A DNA stretch of 64,000 nucleotides. Origin: Microbaculum marinisediminis (lineage in GTDB: Bacteria; Pseudomonadota; Alphaproteobacteria; Rhizobiales; Tepidamorphaceae). A program made the translations under genes and the position numbers. The notes beneath the pieces are model-generated. The model was given only the letters and a program-made list of their open reading frames with translations, was not told where the DNA came from and did not search any database. Within the stretch, counting starts at the first letter, position 1; each line of letters opens with the position of its first letter. The DNA is taken from NCBI RefSeq assembly GCF_025397915.1, contig NZ_JALIDZ010000003.1, positions 535,002 through 599,001 on the forward strand, given 5' to 3'. Positions 27,285-37,093 of the stretch are shown piece after piece.

Positions 27285-28679
27285 ATGCCGATGATGTCCC
27301 CCGAGCCCAGCCGTCCCGGCGATATCGTCCCGCTGCGTGAAGCCGTGCGGGTGTGGGCGCGTATCGCGGCGATGAGCTTCGGCGGGCCGGCCGGCCAGAT
27401 CGCCCTGATGCACCGGGTGCTGGTCGAGGAGAAGCGCTGGATCGGCGACACGCGGTTCCTGCACGCGCTGAACTTCTGCATGCTGCTGCCCGGCCCCGAA
27501 GCGCAGCAGCTGGCCGTCTATGTCGGCTGGCTGTTGAACCGAACGCTGGGCGGCATCATCGCCGGCGTCCTGTTCGTCCTGCCCGGCGCGGTGTCGATCC
27601 TGGCGCTGAGCATGATCTATGCGGTCTACGGACAGCTCGCGCCCGTCGAATCGCTGTTCTTCGGCCTGAAGGCCGCTGTCCTTGCGATCGTGTTACAGGC
27701 GGTCGTGCGGATCGGCGGGCGGGCGCTCAGGAACCGGGTGATGATCGCGGTCGCCGCCGCGTCGCTGGTGGCGATCTACGTCTTCGACGTGCCGTTTCCG
27801 CTGATCGTCGCGGCGGCCGGTCTGATCGGCTTCGTCGGCGGCCGCATGGCGCTTCCCGCCTTCCGGACGGAGGGCGGCCCGGGACGGATCGGCAACGAAG
27901 TCGCCGACGCCGATACCGTCCTCGGTCTCGATATCCCCGCCCACGCCCGACCGGACCGCGCGTGGAGCGTCCGTATCGCCGTAATCTTCCTCCTGCTGTG
28001 GCTCTCGCCGACGGCGGTGCTCCTGGCGGTGGCGGGGCCCGGAAACGTCTTCGCCGACATCGCGACGTTCTTCTCGATGCTGGCGGTGGTGACCTTCGGC
28101 GGCGCCTACGCGGTGCTGGCCTGGGTGGCGCAGGCCGCGGTAGACACCTATGGCTGGCTGGCGCCGGGCGAGATGCTGGACGGGCTGGGACTGGCGGAAA
28201 CGACGCCGGGCCCGCTGATCATGGTCGTGCAGTTCGTCGGGTTCCTGGCGGCGTTCCGCGAGGCGACCGGGCTGCCGCCGCTCGTTGCCGGCACGCTCGG
28301 CGCCCTCCTGACCACCTGGGTCACGTTCGCGCCCTGCTTCCTGTGGATCTTCCTGGGCGCGCCCTACGTCGAACGGCTGCGCGGCAACCGGGCACTGTCG
28401 GCGGCGTTGGCCACCATCACGGCGGCCGTCGTCGGCGTCATCCTCAACCTGTCGATCTGGTTTTCCCTGCACGTCCTGTTCGCCGAGGTCGCGACCGTGC
28501 GGGGACCCGGCATCGCCGTCGACGTGCCCATTCTGTCGACGCTCGATCCCGCCGCCGCGGCCTTGACCGCCGCCGCGGTGGTCGCGGTTTTCGGCCTGCG
28601 GCTGGCGATGGGCTGGGTCCTCGTCGCGGCCGCGTTCGCCGGACTTCTCCTTTGGGCAAGCGGCCTGACCGGCGCGTAA
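27285..28679 (+). CDS. chrA: Chromate-transporter-family (CHR) protein, two-domain form
   Basis: Membrane protein of 464 residues with about 10-12 transmembrane helices and two tandem CHR domains. The first has the motifs [13 protein letters not shown] and [15 protein letters not shown], the second [13 protein letters not shown] and [14 protein letters not shown]. Family members efflux chromate by an anion-transport mechanism, but many homologues have no tested substrate, so resistance is inferred. It is separated from petABC by a terminator and a 110-bp gap, so it has its own promoter. The ATG at 27285 lacks a strong ribosome-binding site, and a second ATG lies six bases downstream. Confidence 0.9.
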   Translation: MPMMSPEPSRPGDIVPLREAVRVWARIAAMSFGGPAGQIALMHRVLVEEKRWIGDTRFLHALNFCMLLPGPEAQQLAVYVGWLLNRTLGGIIAGVLFVLPGAVSILALSMIYAVYGQLAPVESLFFGLKAAVLAIVLQAVVRIGGRALRNRVMIAVAAASLVAIYVFDVPFPLIVAAAGLIGFVGGRMALPAFRTEGGPGRIGNEVADADTVLGLDIPAHARPDRAWSVRIAVIFLLLWLSPTAVLLAVAGPGNVFADIATFFSMLAVVTFGGAYAVLAWVAQAAVDTYGWLAPGEMLDGLGLAETTPGPLIMVVQFVGFLAAFREATGLPPLVAGTLGALLTTWVTFAPCFLWIFLGAPYVERLRGNRALSAALATITAAVVGVILNLSIWFSLHVLFAEVATVRGPGIAVDVPILSTLDPAAAALTAAAVVAVFGLRLAMGWVLVAAAFAGLLLWASGLTGA

Positions 28680-28755
28680 CGCCGCCGGGCTTTGCGCGGA
28701 CCGCGCGGACCGCTAAAACCCCTCGACCACACACGAGAAGCGGGCAGGGGACAGA

Positions 28756-29631
28756 ATGACCAAGGCCAAACTGGGCATCATCGGCGGCTCCGGGGTTTAC
28801 GAGCTTCCGGGCCTGAAGAATCCGCGCTGGGAGCATGTGCCGACGCCCTGGGGCGAGCCATCGGACCAGCTGCATTTCGGCGAGATCGGCGACCTCGAGC
28901 TGGTGTTTCTGCCACGTCACGGGCGCGGCCACCGCATTCCCCCCTCCGACATCAACTACCGGGCCAATATCGACGCGCTGAAGCGGGTCGGCGTCACCGA
29001 CGTCATCTCGATCTCGGCGGTCGGATCGTTCCGGGAGGACCTGTCACCGGGCACCTTCGTGCTGGTCGACCAGTTCTTCGACCGCACGTTCGCCCGCAAG
29101 AAGAGCTTCTTCGGGGTCGGCTGCGTCGCCCACGTGGCCTTCTCCCATCCGGTGAGCCCGGGTTTCGCCGACCATGTCGAGGCAGCGGCGCGGGCGGAAA
29201 ACATTCGGGTCCACCGTGGCGGCACCTACCTGGCCATGGAAGGCCCGCAGTTCTCGACGCTGGCTGAATCGCTGCTCTACAAGTCGTGGGGCTGCGACGT
29301 CATCGGCATGACTAACATGCCGGAAGCCAAGCTCGCGCGCGAGGCCGAGCTCTGCTACTGCACGGTCGCCATGGTCACCGACTACGACTGCTGGCATCCC
29401 GACCACGGCGACGTCGACGTACCCTCGATTCTGAAGATCGTCGCCGAGAACGCCGACAACGCGCGCCGTCTGGTGCTGAGGCTGGCGACAGACTTCCCGC
29501 GCGAGCACCAGCCCTGTCCCATCGGCTCGGACCGCGCGCTCGACACCGCGATCATCACGCCGCCCGAGGCCCGCGACCCGGACCTTGTCGCCAAGCTCGA
29601 TGCGGTGGCGGGACGGGTGCTGAAGGGCTGA
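28756..29631 (+). CDS. mtnP: S-methyl-5'-thioadenosine phosphorylase
   Basis: Splits methylthioadenosine into adenine and methylthioribose phosphate; 291 residues, the usual length. Motifs: [13 protein letters not shown] at the N-terminus, [20 protein letters not shown], and [16 protein letters not shown] with [18 protein letters not shown] in the substrate-binding region. A ribosome-binding site (GGGGACAG) precedes the ATG. The adenine made here is the substrate of apt, which lies just downstream, so the neighbourhood is an adenine-salvage pair. Confidence 0.95.
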   Translation: MTKAKLGIIGGSGVYELPGLKNPRWEHVPTPWGEPSDQLHFGEIGDLELVFLPRHGRGHRIPPSDINYRANIDALKRVGVTDVISISAVGSFREDLSPGTFVLVDQFFDRTFARKKSFFGVGCVAHVAFSHPVSPGFADHVEAAARAENIRVHRGGTYLAMEGPQFSTLAESLLYKSWGCDVIGMTNMPEAKLAREAELCYCTVAMVTDYDCWHPDHGDVDVPSILKIVAENADNARRLVLRLATDFPREHQPCPIGSDRALDTAIITPPEARDPDLVAKLDAVAGRVLKG

Positions 29632-29649
29632 TGCCCGCGCGCTGCGGGT

Positions 29650-29847
29650 TCAGTAGCGGCCGAATTCGCCGAACATCATGCCGACGCCGCCGAACAGGCC
29701 CGCGAACACGAACATCAAGAGCGAGATGACGAGCGAAATGATGATCGCCGCCGGGATTGCGGCGAGGCCCCATTTGATGAAGATGACGACGAGCCGGCCG
29801 AACGGGATATCGATGTCCGTCAGCGTCACGCGGGAATTCGTTTCCAT
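29650..29847 (-). CDS. Small two-helix membrane protein (65 residues)
   Basis: Short gene on the opposite strand between mtnP and apt. The ATG at 29847 follows AGGAG at 8-base spacing. The product has a short polar N-terminus containing DIDIPFGR. Two hydrophobic segments follow (about 18-35 and 34-52, possibly one hairpin), and the tail is Gly/Met-rich, ending MMFGEFGRY. The placement among adenine-salvage genes and the DIDIPFGR stretch suggest it is conserved in related bacteria. No function is known. Codon use and the ribosome-binding site support a real gene. Confidence 0.78.
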   Translation of the reverse strand: METNSRVTLTDIDIPFGRLVVIFIKWGLAAIPAAIIISLVISLLMFVFAGLFGGVGMMFGEFGRY

Positions 29848-29922
29848 TTCTGATCTCCTGAATCGCCCGAGAGCAACGCCGAGGGTTGGCGTGTTCGGCG
29901 CGTCAAGGCAAGGGGAAGTACG

Positions 29923-30480
29923 ATGACACGGCAGATCAACACGCGGGCGGGCCTCGATCTGAAGGCGCTGATCCGGACGATTCCCGACTACCCGAAGCCC
30001 GGGGTGCTGTTTCGCGACGTCACCACGCTGCTGGCCAATCCGGCGGGACTGCGGGCCTCGATCGACGAGCTGATCTGGCCGTTCCTCGGCGCACCGCTCG
30101 ACCATGTCGCCGGCATCGAGGCGCGCGGCTTCATCCTTGGTGGCGCGGTGGCGCACGAACTCGGCCGCGGCTTCGTGCCGATCCGCAAGAAGGGCAAGCT
30201 GCCCTACGCGACGATCGGGCAGGACTACGAGCTGGAATATGGTGTCGATACGGTCGAGATCCACGCCGACGCGATCGGCCCGGGCGACAAGGTGCTGCTG
30301 GTCGACGACCTGGTGGCGACCGGCGGCACGGCGGATGCGGCGATCGACCTGATCCGCAAGTCCGGCGGCGAGGTGGTCGCGGCCTGCTTCGTGATCGACC
30401 TGCCGGATCTGGGGGGCGCCGAGCGGCTGCGCCGCAAGGGCGTCACCGTCCATACGCTGCTGGCGTTCGAAGGCGAATAG
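29923..30480 (+). CDS. apt: Adenine phosphoribosyltransferase
   Basis: Converts adenine and PRPP to AMP. The protein is 185 residues, with the APT signature [18 protein letters not shown], the hood region [13 protein letters not shown] and the PRPP-binding loop [14 protein letters not shown]. The ATG follows AAGGGGAAG. It completes adenine salvage with mtnP upstream, while prs, which makes PRPP, is 6 kb downstream. The last codons and stop are part of a short tandem repeat (30469-30512). Confidence 0.96.
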   Translation: MTRQINTRAGLDLKALIRTIPDYPKPGVLFRDVTTLLANPAGLRASIDELIWPFLGAPLDHVAGIEARGFILGGAVAHELGRGFVPIRKKGKLPYATIGQDYELEYGVDTVEIHADAIGPGDKVLLVDDLVATGGTADAAIDLIRKSGGEVVAACFVIDLPDLGGAERLRRKGVTVHTLLAFEGE

Positions 30481-30512
30481 GGGCCGAGGGCGAATAGGCG
30501 AGGGCGAATAGG
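30469..30512 (+). repeat. Three short repeats starting at the apt stop codon
   Basis: The last codons and stop of apt (GAAGGCGAATAG) are repeated twice more in the 3' sequence, as CGAGGGCGAATAGG at 30485-30498 and 30499-30512. The copies carry their own TAG triplets. A weak stem (GGGGCG 30511-30516 with CGCCCC 30525-30530) follows in the 73-bp convergent gap before the MaoC gene. Confidence 0.7.
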
Positions 30513-30553
30513 GGCGCCCGACGACGCCCCCTAGGGCGCTCCGGAAGGCCGCG

Positions 30554-31033
30554 TCAGGCGATGGGGCGGCGGCCCATGAAGAAGCGGCCGTGGAAGCTGA
30601 GGACGCGGTCGTCGTTCTGGTTATGGCCTTCGGCCAGATAGGTGACGATCCCCCATTCCGGGCGCGAGGCGGATTCGCGCCTGTCCACGATCTCCCAGGA
30701 ATAGGTGATGGTGTCGCCGACATAGACGGGACGCGGCCACTTCAGGTCGAAGATGCCGGGGGAGGGGCCGAACTTCGGCGTCGGCCCACCCGCCGCAGCG
30801 GCGTCCTTGGTGCGCTGATTCAGGTCGTCGACATTGAGCCGCATCCATGTGCAGGCGGTGTGCCAGCCGCTCGCGCACAGGCCGCCGAACAGGCTCTCGC
30901 GCGCGGCATCGGCGTCGATGTGGAAGGGCTGCGGGTCCCAGCGGCTGGCAAACGCGATGATTTCGTCGGCGGTGAAGGTGTGGCTGCCGATGTCCGCCTT
31001 GAAGCCGATCTGGGCGTCCTCGAAGTAGATCAC
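30554..31033 (-). CDS. MaoC-family dehydratase (second of a pair)
   Basis: Hot-dog-fold protein of 159 residues, expected to hydrate or dehydrate an acyl-CoA. The MaoC catalytic region is visible as FASRWDPQPFHIDADAAR, with Asp and His in the usual places. A later conserved stretch is RPVYVGDTITYSWEI, ending FHGRFFMGRR. The start is a GTG at 31033 that overlaps the stop of the upstream MaoC gene (GTGA); a longer in-frame extension upstream would only cover that gene and is not real. The two proteins may form a heterodimer, as some split MaoC enzymes do; this is inferred. Confidence 0.9.
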   Translation of the reverse strand: MIYFEDAQIGFKADIGSHTFTADEIIAFASRWDPQPFHIDADAARESLFGGLCASGWHTACTWMRLNVDDLNQRTKDAAAAGGPTPKFGPSPGIFDLKWPRPVYVGDTITYSWEIVDRRESASRPEWGIVTYLAEGHNQNDDRVLSFHGRFFMGRRPIA

Positions 31034-31503
31034 GATGCCGCCTCCGCGTGCTGGCGCCGGCCGAACATGATCGGGTTCTCGACCACCATGATCGTCTCGT
31101 CGTTCTGGTTGGTCATCTCGAAGCGGAAACGGACGATGCCGATTCCGGGCCGGCTGTTCGATACGCGCGCATCCAGCACGGTGTAGCGGATGCTCAGGTC
31201 GTCGCCGGGGCGCAACGGCCTGAGCCAGCGCACGTCGTCGACGCCGGGCGAGCCGGCGGACGTCGAGTCGATCAGGAACCCGTCGCACATGCCGCGCATC
31301 AGCAGGCAGATCATGTGCCAGCCCGAGCCCGTGAGCCCGCCGAGGATGCTCGCCTTGCCGGCCTCCTCGTCGAGGTGCATCGGCTGCGGGTCCCAATCGG
31401 CGGCGAAATCGACGATGTCCTCCTTCGACACCCGGGTACGGTGGAACACGACGCTGTCGCCGGGCGTGAAGTCCTCGAATGCTTTTCGTGTGCTACCGAT
31501 CAT
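31030..31503 (-). CDS. MaoC-family dehydratase (first of a pair)
   Basis: Hot-dog-fold protein of 157 residues, paralogous to the next gene. The catalytic region is FAADWDPQPMHLDEEAGK, followed by LRPGDDLSIRYTVLDAR and a C-terminal NQNDETIMVVENPIMF. The pair is fused at the stop/start codons (GTGA). Upstream is ychF with 14 bases between, so both are likely transcribed with ychF and pth. The substrate is unknown. Confidence 0.9.
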   Translation of the reverse strand: MIGSTRKAFEDFTPGDSVVFHRTRVSKEDIVDFAADWDPQPMHLDEEAGKASILGGLTGSGWHMICLLMRGMCDGFLIDSTSAGSPGVDDVRWLRPLRPGDDLSIRYTVLDARVSNSRPGIGIVRFRFEMTNQNDETIMVVENPIMFGRRQHAEAAS

Positions 31504-31517
31504 TCCGATTGCCCCCG

Positions 31518-32615
31518 TCAGGCCGCGAAGCGGAAATGGAACACGTCGCCATCCTGGACGACGTACTCCTTGCCCTCCAGCCGCATCTTGCCAGCCTCTT
31601 TCGCGCCCGTCTCGCCGTTGCAGCGGATAAAGTCGTCGAAGGAGATGGTCTCGGCGCGGATGAAGCCCTTTTCGAAATCGGTGTGGATCTCGCCGGCGGC
31701 CTGCGGCGCGCGGGCGCCGCGATGCACGGTCCAGGCGCGCGCCTCCTTCGGGCCGATGGTGAAGAAGGTGACGAGGTGCAGGAGGTCGTAGCCGGCGCGG
31801 ATCAGCCGGTTGAGGCCCGGTTCCTCCAGCGAGAGGGTTTCCAGGAACTCGGCCCGCTCGTCGGCGGGCAGCAGCGCGATCTCGGCCTCGATCTTGGCGG
31901 AGATGACGACGCAGGCCGCGTCTTCGGCGGCGGCGCGCTCCTCGACCTTGCGGGAATGGGCGTTGCCGGTTGCCGCCGACGCCTCGTCGACGTTGCAGAC
32001 ATAGAGCACGGGCTTGGAGGTCAGTAGGTTCAGCGCCTCGAAGGCCTTGCGTTCCTCGTCCGCGATCTCGACCAGGCGGGCGGGCTTGCCGTCGCGCAGC
32101 TTCTCCAGCGCGCGGTTGACGAGCTCCTGAGAGAGCTTGGCTTCCTTGTCGCCGCCGCGGATCCGCTTCTCCAGCGTCGGCAGCCGCTTCTCTAGGCTCT
32201 CGAGATCGGCGAGCATCAGCTCGGTCTCGATGGTCTCGGCGTCGGCGAGGGGATCGATGCGGCCCTCGACGTGGGTGACGTCGTCGTCCTCGAAACAGCG
32301 CACCACGAAGGCGATCGCGTCGACTTCGCGGACATGGCCGAGGAACTGGTTGCCGAGCCCTTCACCCTTGGAGGCGCCGCGCACGAGGCCGGCGATATCG
32401 ACGAAGGTCAGCCGTGTCGGGATGATCTCGGCGGACTTGGCGATGCGGGCAAGCTCGCTCAGGCGCGGATCGGGAACCGCGACCTCGCCGACATTCGGCT
32501 CGATGGTGCAGAAGGGATAGTTCTCCGCCTGCGCCGCCGCGGTCTGGGTCAGCGCATTGAAGAGCGTCGACTTGCCGACGTTGGGAAGTCCGACGATACC
32601 GCACTTGAAGCCCAT
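31518..32615 (-). CDS. ychF: Redox-regulated ATPase/GTP-binding protein YchF
   Basis: OBG-family P-loop NTPase of 365 residues that favours ATP and associates with ribosomes. G1 is [15 protein letters not shown]; the G3-like region is [22 protein letters not shown] with its characteristic DIAGLV; the G4 equivalent is VCNVDE. The C-terminal TGS-like domain includes [12 protein letters not shown] and [12 protein letters not shown]. The start ATG follows GGAGAG. It sits next to pth, four bases downstream of that gene's stop, the common bacterial arrangement. Confidence 0.96.
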   Translation of the reverse strand: MGFKCGIVGLPNVGKSTLFNALTQTAAAQAENYPFCTIEPNVGEVAVPDPRLSELARIAKSAEIIPTRLTFVDIAGLVRGASKGEGLGNQFLGHVREVDAIAFVVRCFEDDDVTHVEGRIDPLADAETIETELMLADLESLEKRLPTLEKRIRGGDKEAKLSQELVNRALEKLRDGKPARLVEIADEERKAFEALNLLTSKPVLYVCNVDEASAATGNAHSRKVEERAAAEDAACVVISAKIEAEIALLPADERAEFLETLSLEEPGLNRLIRAGYDLLHLVTFFTIGPKEARAWTVHRGARAPQAAGEIHTDFEKGFIRAETISFDDFIRCNGETGAKEAGKMRLEGKEYVVQDGDVFHFRFAA

Positions 32616-32619
32616 GCGA

Positions 32620-33234
32620 TCAGCTCTCCGCTTTACCCGCCGTGCGCCCGTTGTCGGCCTTGTCCTGACTGCCGAGCGCGATGGCGACCCTGTTCATGAA
32701 TGTGGAATCGTCGCCGACGGCCAGACGAGGCGCGTTGTCGGCGACGGCAACGAGGAGGGGGCCAAGCCAGTCCCTGTCCGCCTTGGAGAAATCGGACAGG
32801 ACGTGACGCTGGACCTGCTCCTTGCGGCCGGGGTGGCCGATACCCAGGCGCACCCGTTTGAAGTCCGGTCCGATATGCGAAATGATCGAGCGGATGCCGT
32901 TGTGACCGGCAGCGCCGCCGCCGGTCTTCACGCGGACCTTGCCGGGCGCGAGATCGAGCTCGTCGTAGAACACGATCACCTCGCCCGGCGTCTTCTTCAG
33001 CCAGCGCATCGCCTCGCCGACGGAGCGTCCGGACTCGTTCATCCACGTCATCGGCTTCAGCAGCATGGCGCGGACATCACCGAGCGATCCCTCGCCGACC
33101 TGACCCTGGAACCGGCTGCGCCAGCCGGAAAAACGATGCAGGTCGGCGATGGCGTCGATGGCCATGAAGCCGATATTGTGGCGATTGCCTTCGTATTTCG
33201 GCCCGGGATTTCCGAGGCCGACCATCAGCACCAT
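32620..33234 (-). CDS. pth: Peptidyl-tRNA hydrolase
   Basis: Recycles tRNA from prematurely released peptidyl-tRNA. The motif [19 protein letters not shown] carries the catalytic His. [15 protein letters not shown] contains the catalytic Asp, and the Asn motif GHNGIRSI follows. I chose the ATG at 33234 ([11 protein letters not shown]), which has AGGTGAT at good spacing; a GTG at 33246 would add four residues. The protein is 204 residues, with a C-terminal tail slightly longer than E. coli Pth. It lies between rplY and ychF in a typical translation cluster. Confidence 0.95.
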   Translation of the reverse strand: MVLMVGLGNPGPKYEGNRHNIGFMAIDAIADLHRFSGWRSRFQGQVGEGSLGDVRAMLLKPMTWMNESGRSVGEAMRWLKKTPGEVIVFYDELDLAPGKVRVKTGGGAAGHNGIRSIISHIGPDFKRVRLGIGHPGRKEQVQRHVLSDFSKADRDWLGPLLVAVADNAPRLAVGDDSTFMNRVAIALGSQDKADNGRTAGKAES

Positions 33235-33272
33235 GAGCCCGATCACCTGTCCGGCGGGCCGGCAGGCGATCC

Positions 33273-33929
33273 TTACTCGGACTCGCCTTCCGGAGCCTTG
33301 GCTTCCGCAGCCGCACCTTCCTCGGCGCCTTCCTCGGCCGCCGCTTCCTCTTCGCTCTTCAGAGCGGCCGGGGCGGCAACGGTGGCGACGGTGAAGTCAC
33401 GGTCGGTAATGGTCGGCGTCACGCCTTCCGGCAGGGCAATCGCCGAGATGTGCAGCGAGTCGCCGATGTCGAGGCCGGTCAGATCCGCGACGATTTCGTC
33501 GGGAATGGCGTCGGCCGGCGCGTTCACCTCGATCTCGTGGCGAACCACGTTGAGGACGCCGCCGCGCTTGATGCCGGGGCTCTCTTCCTCGTTGACGAAG
33601 TTCACCGGGATCTCGACGGCGATCGTGGCGCCCTTGGTCAGGCGCAGGAAATCGACGTGGACCGGGAAATCCTTGACGGGATCGAGCTGGAAGTCGCGCG
33701 GCAGGGCACGAACCTTCTTGCCGTCGACGTCGATCTCGAACACGGTCGTCAGGAAGTGCCCGCCCTTGATCTTCAGGGCGATTTCCTTGTGGTCGAGCGT
33801 GATGGGGGTGGCAGATTCCTTGCCGCCGTAGATAACGGCGGGAATGCGTCCAGCGCGACGTTCGGCACGGGCGGCCCCCTTGCCGACCCGTTCGCGCGCC
33901 GCCGCCTTGAGCGAAACGGTCGCTGACAT
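33273..33929 (-). CDS. rplY: 50S ribosomal protein L25/general stress protein Ctc
   Basis: Binds 5S rRNA in the large ribosomal subunit. The protein is 218 residues: an N-terminal L25 domain (about 1-95, with [22 protein letters not shown]) and a C-terminal TL5/Ctc domain (about 100-190). It ends in an Ala/Glu-rich acidic tail (about 190-218), seen in many alphaproteobacterial homologues. The ATG at 33929 follows GAGGAG; longer in-frame starts upstream are not supported. It is the first gene of rplY-pth-ychF-MaoC-MaoC. The divergent 230-bp gap up to the GST gene probably holds both promoters. Confidence 0.95.
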   Translation of the reverse strand: MSATVSLKAAARERVGKGAARAERRAGRIPAVIYGGKESATPITLDHKEIALKIKGGHFLTTVFEIDVDGKKVRALPRDFQLDPVKDFPVHVDFLRLTKGATIAVEIPVNFVNEEESPGIKRGGVLNVVRHEIEVNAPADAIPDEIVADLTGLDIGDSLHISAIALPEGVTPTITDRDFTVATVAAPAALKSEEEAAAEEGAEEGAAAEAKAPEGESE

Positions 33930-34159
33930 GTCGTAGTCTCCTCGAAATGAAAGGGCCGACCAATCGGGCCGGCTCCGGTTGCCCGTCTCCTCCAGGGGTG
34001 CGGACGGGCACGCGAGAGGGCTTATAAGGCAGGCGGGGCCTGGAGGCAAGAAGCCGCGACGGCGGTCCGTGACCCGGCGGTCTTGACCCTGCGTTACGTG
34101 ACAAACGCCGCATCACGGCGCATGGTCGCGGGCAGACGGGTGCCGGAACGGAGATGGCG

Positions 34160-34780
34160 ATGCTGGAAATATGGGGCCGGACCAATTCTATCAATGTCCA
34201 GAAGGTGATGTGGACGGTGGGTGAGATCGGTCTCGCGCATGTGCGCCACGATGCCGGGGGCGCCTACGGCGTGGTCGATACCGAGGACTATGCCGCGCTC
34301 AATCCGAACCGGCTGGTGCCGACAATCCGCGACGGCGACGTGGTGCTGTGGGAGTCGCACGTGATCGTCCGGTACCTCGCGGCGAAATACGATGACGGCG
34401 GGCTTTGGCCGACCGATCCGGCGGTTCGCGCCAATGCCGACCGCTGGATGGACTGGACGGCGAGCACGCTGAACGCACCGATGCGCACGGTGTTCTGGGG
34501 GCTGATCAGGACGCCGGTCGAGCAGCGCGACGATGCGGCGATCAAGGCCGGCGTCATCGCGCTTGGCCGGGCGTTCATCCTGCTCGACGCCGCGCTGGAA
34601 GGCCGCGACCATGTGGCGGGCGAACGGCTGACGATGGGCGACATCCCGGTGGGATGTGCGACCTATCGGTATTTCGGGCTCGACATCAAACGTCCCGATC
34701 TGCCGAACGTCGAGACGTGGTACGCGGGCCTCGCCGAAAGGCCGGCCTTCCGGGAACACGTGATGCTGCCGCTGACGTAA
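34160..34780 (+). CDS. Glutathione S-transferase family protein
   Basis: Protein of 206 residues with an N-terminal thioredoxin-like domain (about 1-78) and a C-terminal helical domain. The start MLEIWGRTNSINVQKVMW is typical of a bacterial GST branch with Ser/Asn in the active-site loop. The glutathione-binding cis-Pro region is NRLVPTI, followed by WESHVIVRYLA. I chose the ATG at 34160, which has GGAG at 6-base spacing, over one six bases upstream. Substrate unknown. It is the first of three plus-strand genes (GST, SDR, VOC) that separate rplY from prs. Confidence 0.9.
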   Translation: MLEIWGRTNSINVQKVMWTVGEIGLAHVRHDAGGAYGVVDTEDYAALNPNRLVPTIRDGDVVLWESHVIVRYLAAKYDDGGLWPTDPAVRANADRWMDWTASTLNAPMRTVFWGLIRTPVEQRDDAAIKAGVIALGRAFILLDAALEGRDHVAGERLTMGDIPVGCATYRYFGLDIKRPDLPNVETWYAGLAERPAFREHVMLPLT

Positions 34781-34830
34781 CGCAGGCGCGCGCCGCCGGA
34801 TTCAAAGGGACAACATACGAGAGGAGTACG

Positions 34831-35526
34831 ATGTCGGATACGCAGCACACGAAGACCTTCCTGATCACCGGTGCCTCGTCCGGCATCGGCGCGGCCACGG
34901 CCCGCGCTGCCGTCGCGGCCGGCTATCGGGTTGCGCTGGCGGCGCGCTCCACCGACAGGCTTGCCGCGCTGGCCGAGGAACTCGGCGGACCGGACAGGGC
35001 GATTGCGGTTGCCTGCTACGTCGCCGACCACACCGCCCAGCAGGCGATGGTCGCGGCGACGCTTGCGGCGTTCGGCCGGATCGATGTGGTTCTCGCCAAT
35101 GCTGGCATCGGCTCGACGGCGGCGGGCATCGAGACCGGCGACCCGGACAACTGGCGGGAGATGATCCTCACCAATTTCTACGGGCTGGCGCTGACGGCCA
35201 AGGTGTGCCTGCCCGAAATCCGCAAACGCCGGGGCCACATCCTGCTGCTGGGTTCGCGCGCCGGACGCCGCACGATCAAGGGGTCGATCTACGGCGCGAC
35301 CAAATGGGCGGTGACCGGGCTTGGATACAACCTGATCGACGAACTCGAGGGCACCGGGGTGCGCTGCACGCTGATCGAGCCGGGGATGGTCGATACGCCG
35401 TTCTTCGAGACCCCCAAACCCGATGCGCTCAAGGCCGAGGACGTGGCGAACGCGATCCTCTACGCGGTGTCGCAGCCCGCTCACGTGGACGTGTCGGAAA
35501 TCCTGGTGAAGCCGACGTCTCACTGA
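34831..35526 (+). CDS. SDR-family oxidoreductase
   Basis: Short-chain dehydrogenase/reductase of 231 residues. The NAD(P) motif is TGASSGIG (about 13-20). NAG appears in LANAGIG, the catalytic Ser in LLLGSRAGR, and the Y-x3-K pair in YGATKWAV. The ATG follows GAGGAG. The enzyme is probably cytoplasmic. Its substrate is unknown; the sequence best fits the wide group of classical SDR enzymes annotated only by family. It is 50 bases after the GST gene and may be cotranscribed with it. Confidence 0.93.
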   Translation: MSDTQHTKTFLITGASSGIGAATARAAVAAGYRVALAARSTDRLAALAEELGGPDRAIAVACYVADHTAQQAMVAATLAAFGRIDVVLANAGIGSTAAGIETGDPDNWREMILTNFYGLALTAKVCLPEIRKRRGHILLLGSRAGRRTIKGSIYGATKWAVTGLGYNLIDELEGTGVRCTLIEPGMVDTPFFETPKPDALKAEDVANAILYAVSQPAHVDVSEILVKPTSH

Positions 35527-35598
35527 ACGCTCCTGACGGCGCCTTGTCAGGAGACCTGTCGTAACAACGACGGGGAACACCTTCACTTGGAGACATGC

Positions 35599-35991
35599 AT
35601 GTCCGTCCTGAGCCACATCACCCTGGGGACCAACGACAGCGAACGCGCCGGCCGCTTCTACGATGCGGTTCTGGGCGTTCTCGGCTTCGATCGCCTGGCC
35701 AAGCCGGCCGGCGCGCCGCCCGCCTACGAAAGGGACGGCCGGATGCCGACCATCTACATCTACACGCCGGAAGACGGACGCCCGGCGACGTGGGGAAACG
35801 GGACGCATGTGGCGTTCGTCGCCGAGACCCGCGCGCAGGTGCACCGCTTTCACGAGCTCGCGTTGCAGCATGGCGGAATGGACGAAGGACAGCCGGGGCC
35901 GCGCCCGCACTACGGCGACACCTACTATGCCGCCTATGTGCGCGACCCGGACGGCAACAAGCTGCAAGCGGTGTGCTACACGACCGGCTAG
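35599..35991 (+). CDS. VOC-family protein (glyoxalase/dioxygenase fold)
   Basis: Protein of 130 residues with the paired beta-alpha-beta-beta-beta fold of the vicinal-oxygen-chelate superfamily. It starts MSVLSHITLGTNDSERAGRF (His7 a likely metal ligand) and ends with YVRDPDGNKLQAVCY, the typical metal-ligand Glu/Gln strand; here Gln replaces the usual Glu. The start ATG has GGAG at 6-base spacing. Activity (glyoxalase, thiol transferase, dioxygenase) cannot be told. It is the last of the GST/SDR/VOC trio and converges with prs across 40 bases. Confidence 0.9.
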   Translation: MSVLSHITLGTNDSERAGRFYDAVLGVLGFDRLAKPAGAPPAYERDGRMPTIYIYTPEDGRPATWGNGTHVAFVAETRAQVHRFHELALQHGGMDEGQPGPRPHYGDTYYAAYVRDPDGNKLQAVCYTTG

Positions 35992-36031
35992 CCGGTCGCG
36001 GTCATCCGCTGGCGGCCGGCGGCGAACGGGG

Positions 36032-36964
36032 TCAGTCGAACAGGCTCGACACAGACTCTTCGCTGGCGGTCCGGCCGATCGCCTCGCCGATCAGCGGCGC
36101 GATCGACAGGACGCGGATGTTGTGGGCGACACGGACGGCTTCCGTCGCCTGGATCGAATCGGTAATCACCAGTTCGGCCAGTCGCGAGGCGGTGATGCGG
36201 GCCACCGCGCCGCCGGACAGGACGCCATGGGTGATGTAGGCGTGAACGCCCGTCGCTCCCTTGGCGAGCAGCGCGTCGGCGGCGTTGCACAGGGTGCCAC
36301 CGGAATCGACGATGTCGTCGACCAGCATGCACGTCATGCCCTCGACATTGCCGATGATGTTCATGACCTCGGATTCGCCGGGACGCTCGCGGCGCTTGTC
36401 GACGATGGCGAGCGGGGCGTCGATGCGCTTGGCCAGTCCGCGCGCGCGCACCACGCCGCCGACATCGGGGGAGACGACCATCAGTTTGGAAAGGTCGAAG
36501 CGCTCCTTGATGTCGCGCACCATGACCGGCGAGGCGTAGAGATTGTCGGTCGGGATATCGAAGAAACCCTGGATCTGGCCGGCATGCAGATCCATGGTCA
36601 GCACGCGGTCGGCGCCGGCGCGGGTGATCAGGTTGGCGACCAGTTTCGCCGAGATCGGCGTGCGGGCGGCCGGTTTGCGGTCCTGGCGGGCATAGCCGAA
36701 ATAGGGGATCACCGCGGTGATGCGCTTGGCCGAGGCGCGGCGCAGCGCATCCGTGATGATCAGCAGTTCCATCAGGTTGTCGTTGGCCGGGAACGACGTC
36801 GACTGGATGACGAAGACATCCTCGCCACGGACGTTCTCCTGGATCTCCACGAACACTTCCATGTCGGCGAAGCGCCGCACCTGGCATCGGGTGAGAGGCG
36901 AATTCAGATAGGCGGCAATCGCCTCGGCGAGGGCCCGGTTCGAGTTGCCTGCGACGAGTTTCAT
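36032..36964 (-). CDS. prs: Ribose-phosphate pyrophosphokinase
   Basis: Makes PRPP from ribose 5-phosphate and ATP, supplying purine, pyrimidine, histidine and NAD synthesis; 310 residues. Family motifs: [17 protein letters not shown], the ATP-site region [13 protein letters not shown] and the PRPP-binding loop [13 protein letters not shown]. The usual start MKLVAGNSN is at 36964; a longer frame to 36982 adds six residues and lacks support. It is separated from the rplY-pth-ychF run by the plus-strand GST/SDR/VOC trio, although these genes are usually close in relatives. Confidence 0.96.
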   Translation of the reverse strand: MKLVAGNSNRALAEAIAAYLNSPLTRCQVRRFADMEVFVEIQENVRGEDVFVIQSTSFPANDNLMELLIITDALRRASAKRITAVIPYFGYARQDRKPAARTPISAKLVANLITRAGADRVLTMDLHAGQIQGFFDIPTDNLYASPVMVRDIKERFDLSKLMVVSPDVGGVVRARGLAKRIDAPLAIVDKRRERPGESEVMNIIGNVEGMTCMLVDDIVDSGGTLCNAADALLAKGATGVHAYITHGVLSGGAVARITASRLAELVITDSIQATEAVRVAHNIRVLSIAPLIGEAIGRTASEESVSSLFD

Positions 36965-37093
36965 ATTTTTTCCCAAGCCCATGGCCGCTGAAAGAAATGC
37001 GGGGTCGGCGGGACGACCGCGCGGCGCGGGCTAAATAGCAAGGCCTAGGACAAGGTGCAAACGGGAATCGGGGCCGATGTCGTCGCGGGCCGG

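Noticed and set aside
31034..31396. N-terminal extension of the second MaoC frame
   Set aside because: It reads over the first MaoC gene in another frame; the GTG at 31033 overlapping the stop gives a normal MaoC protein.
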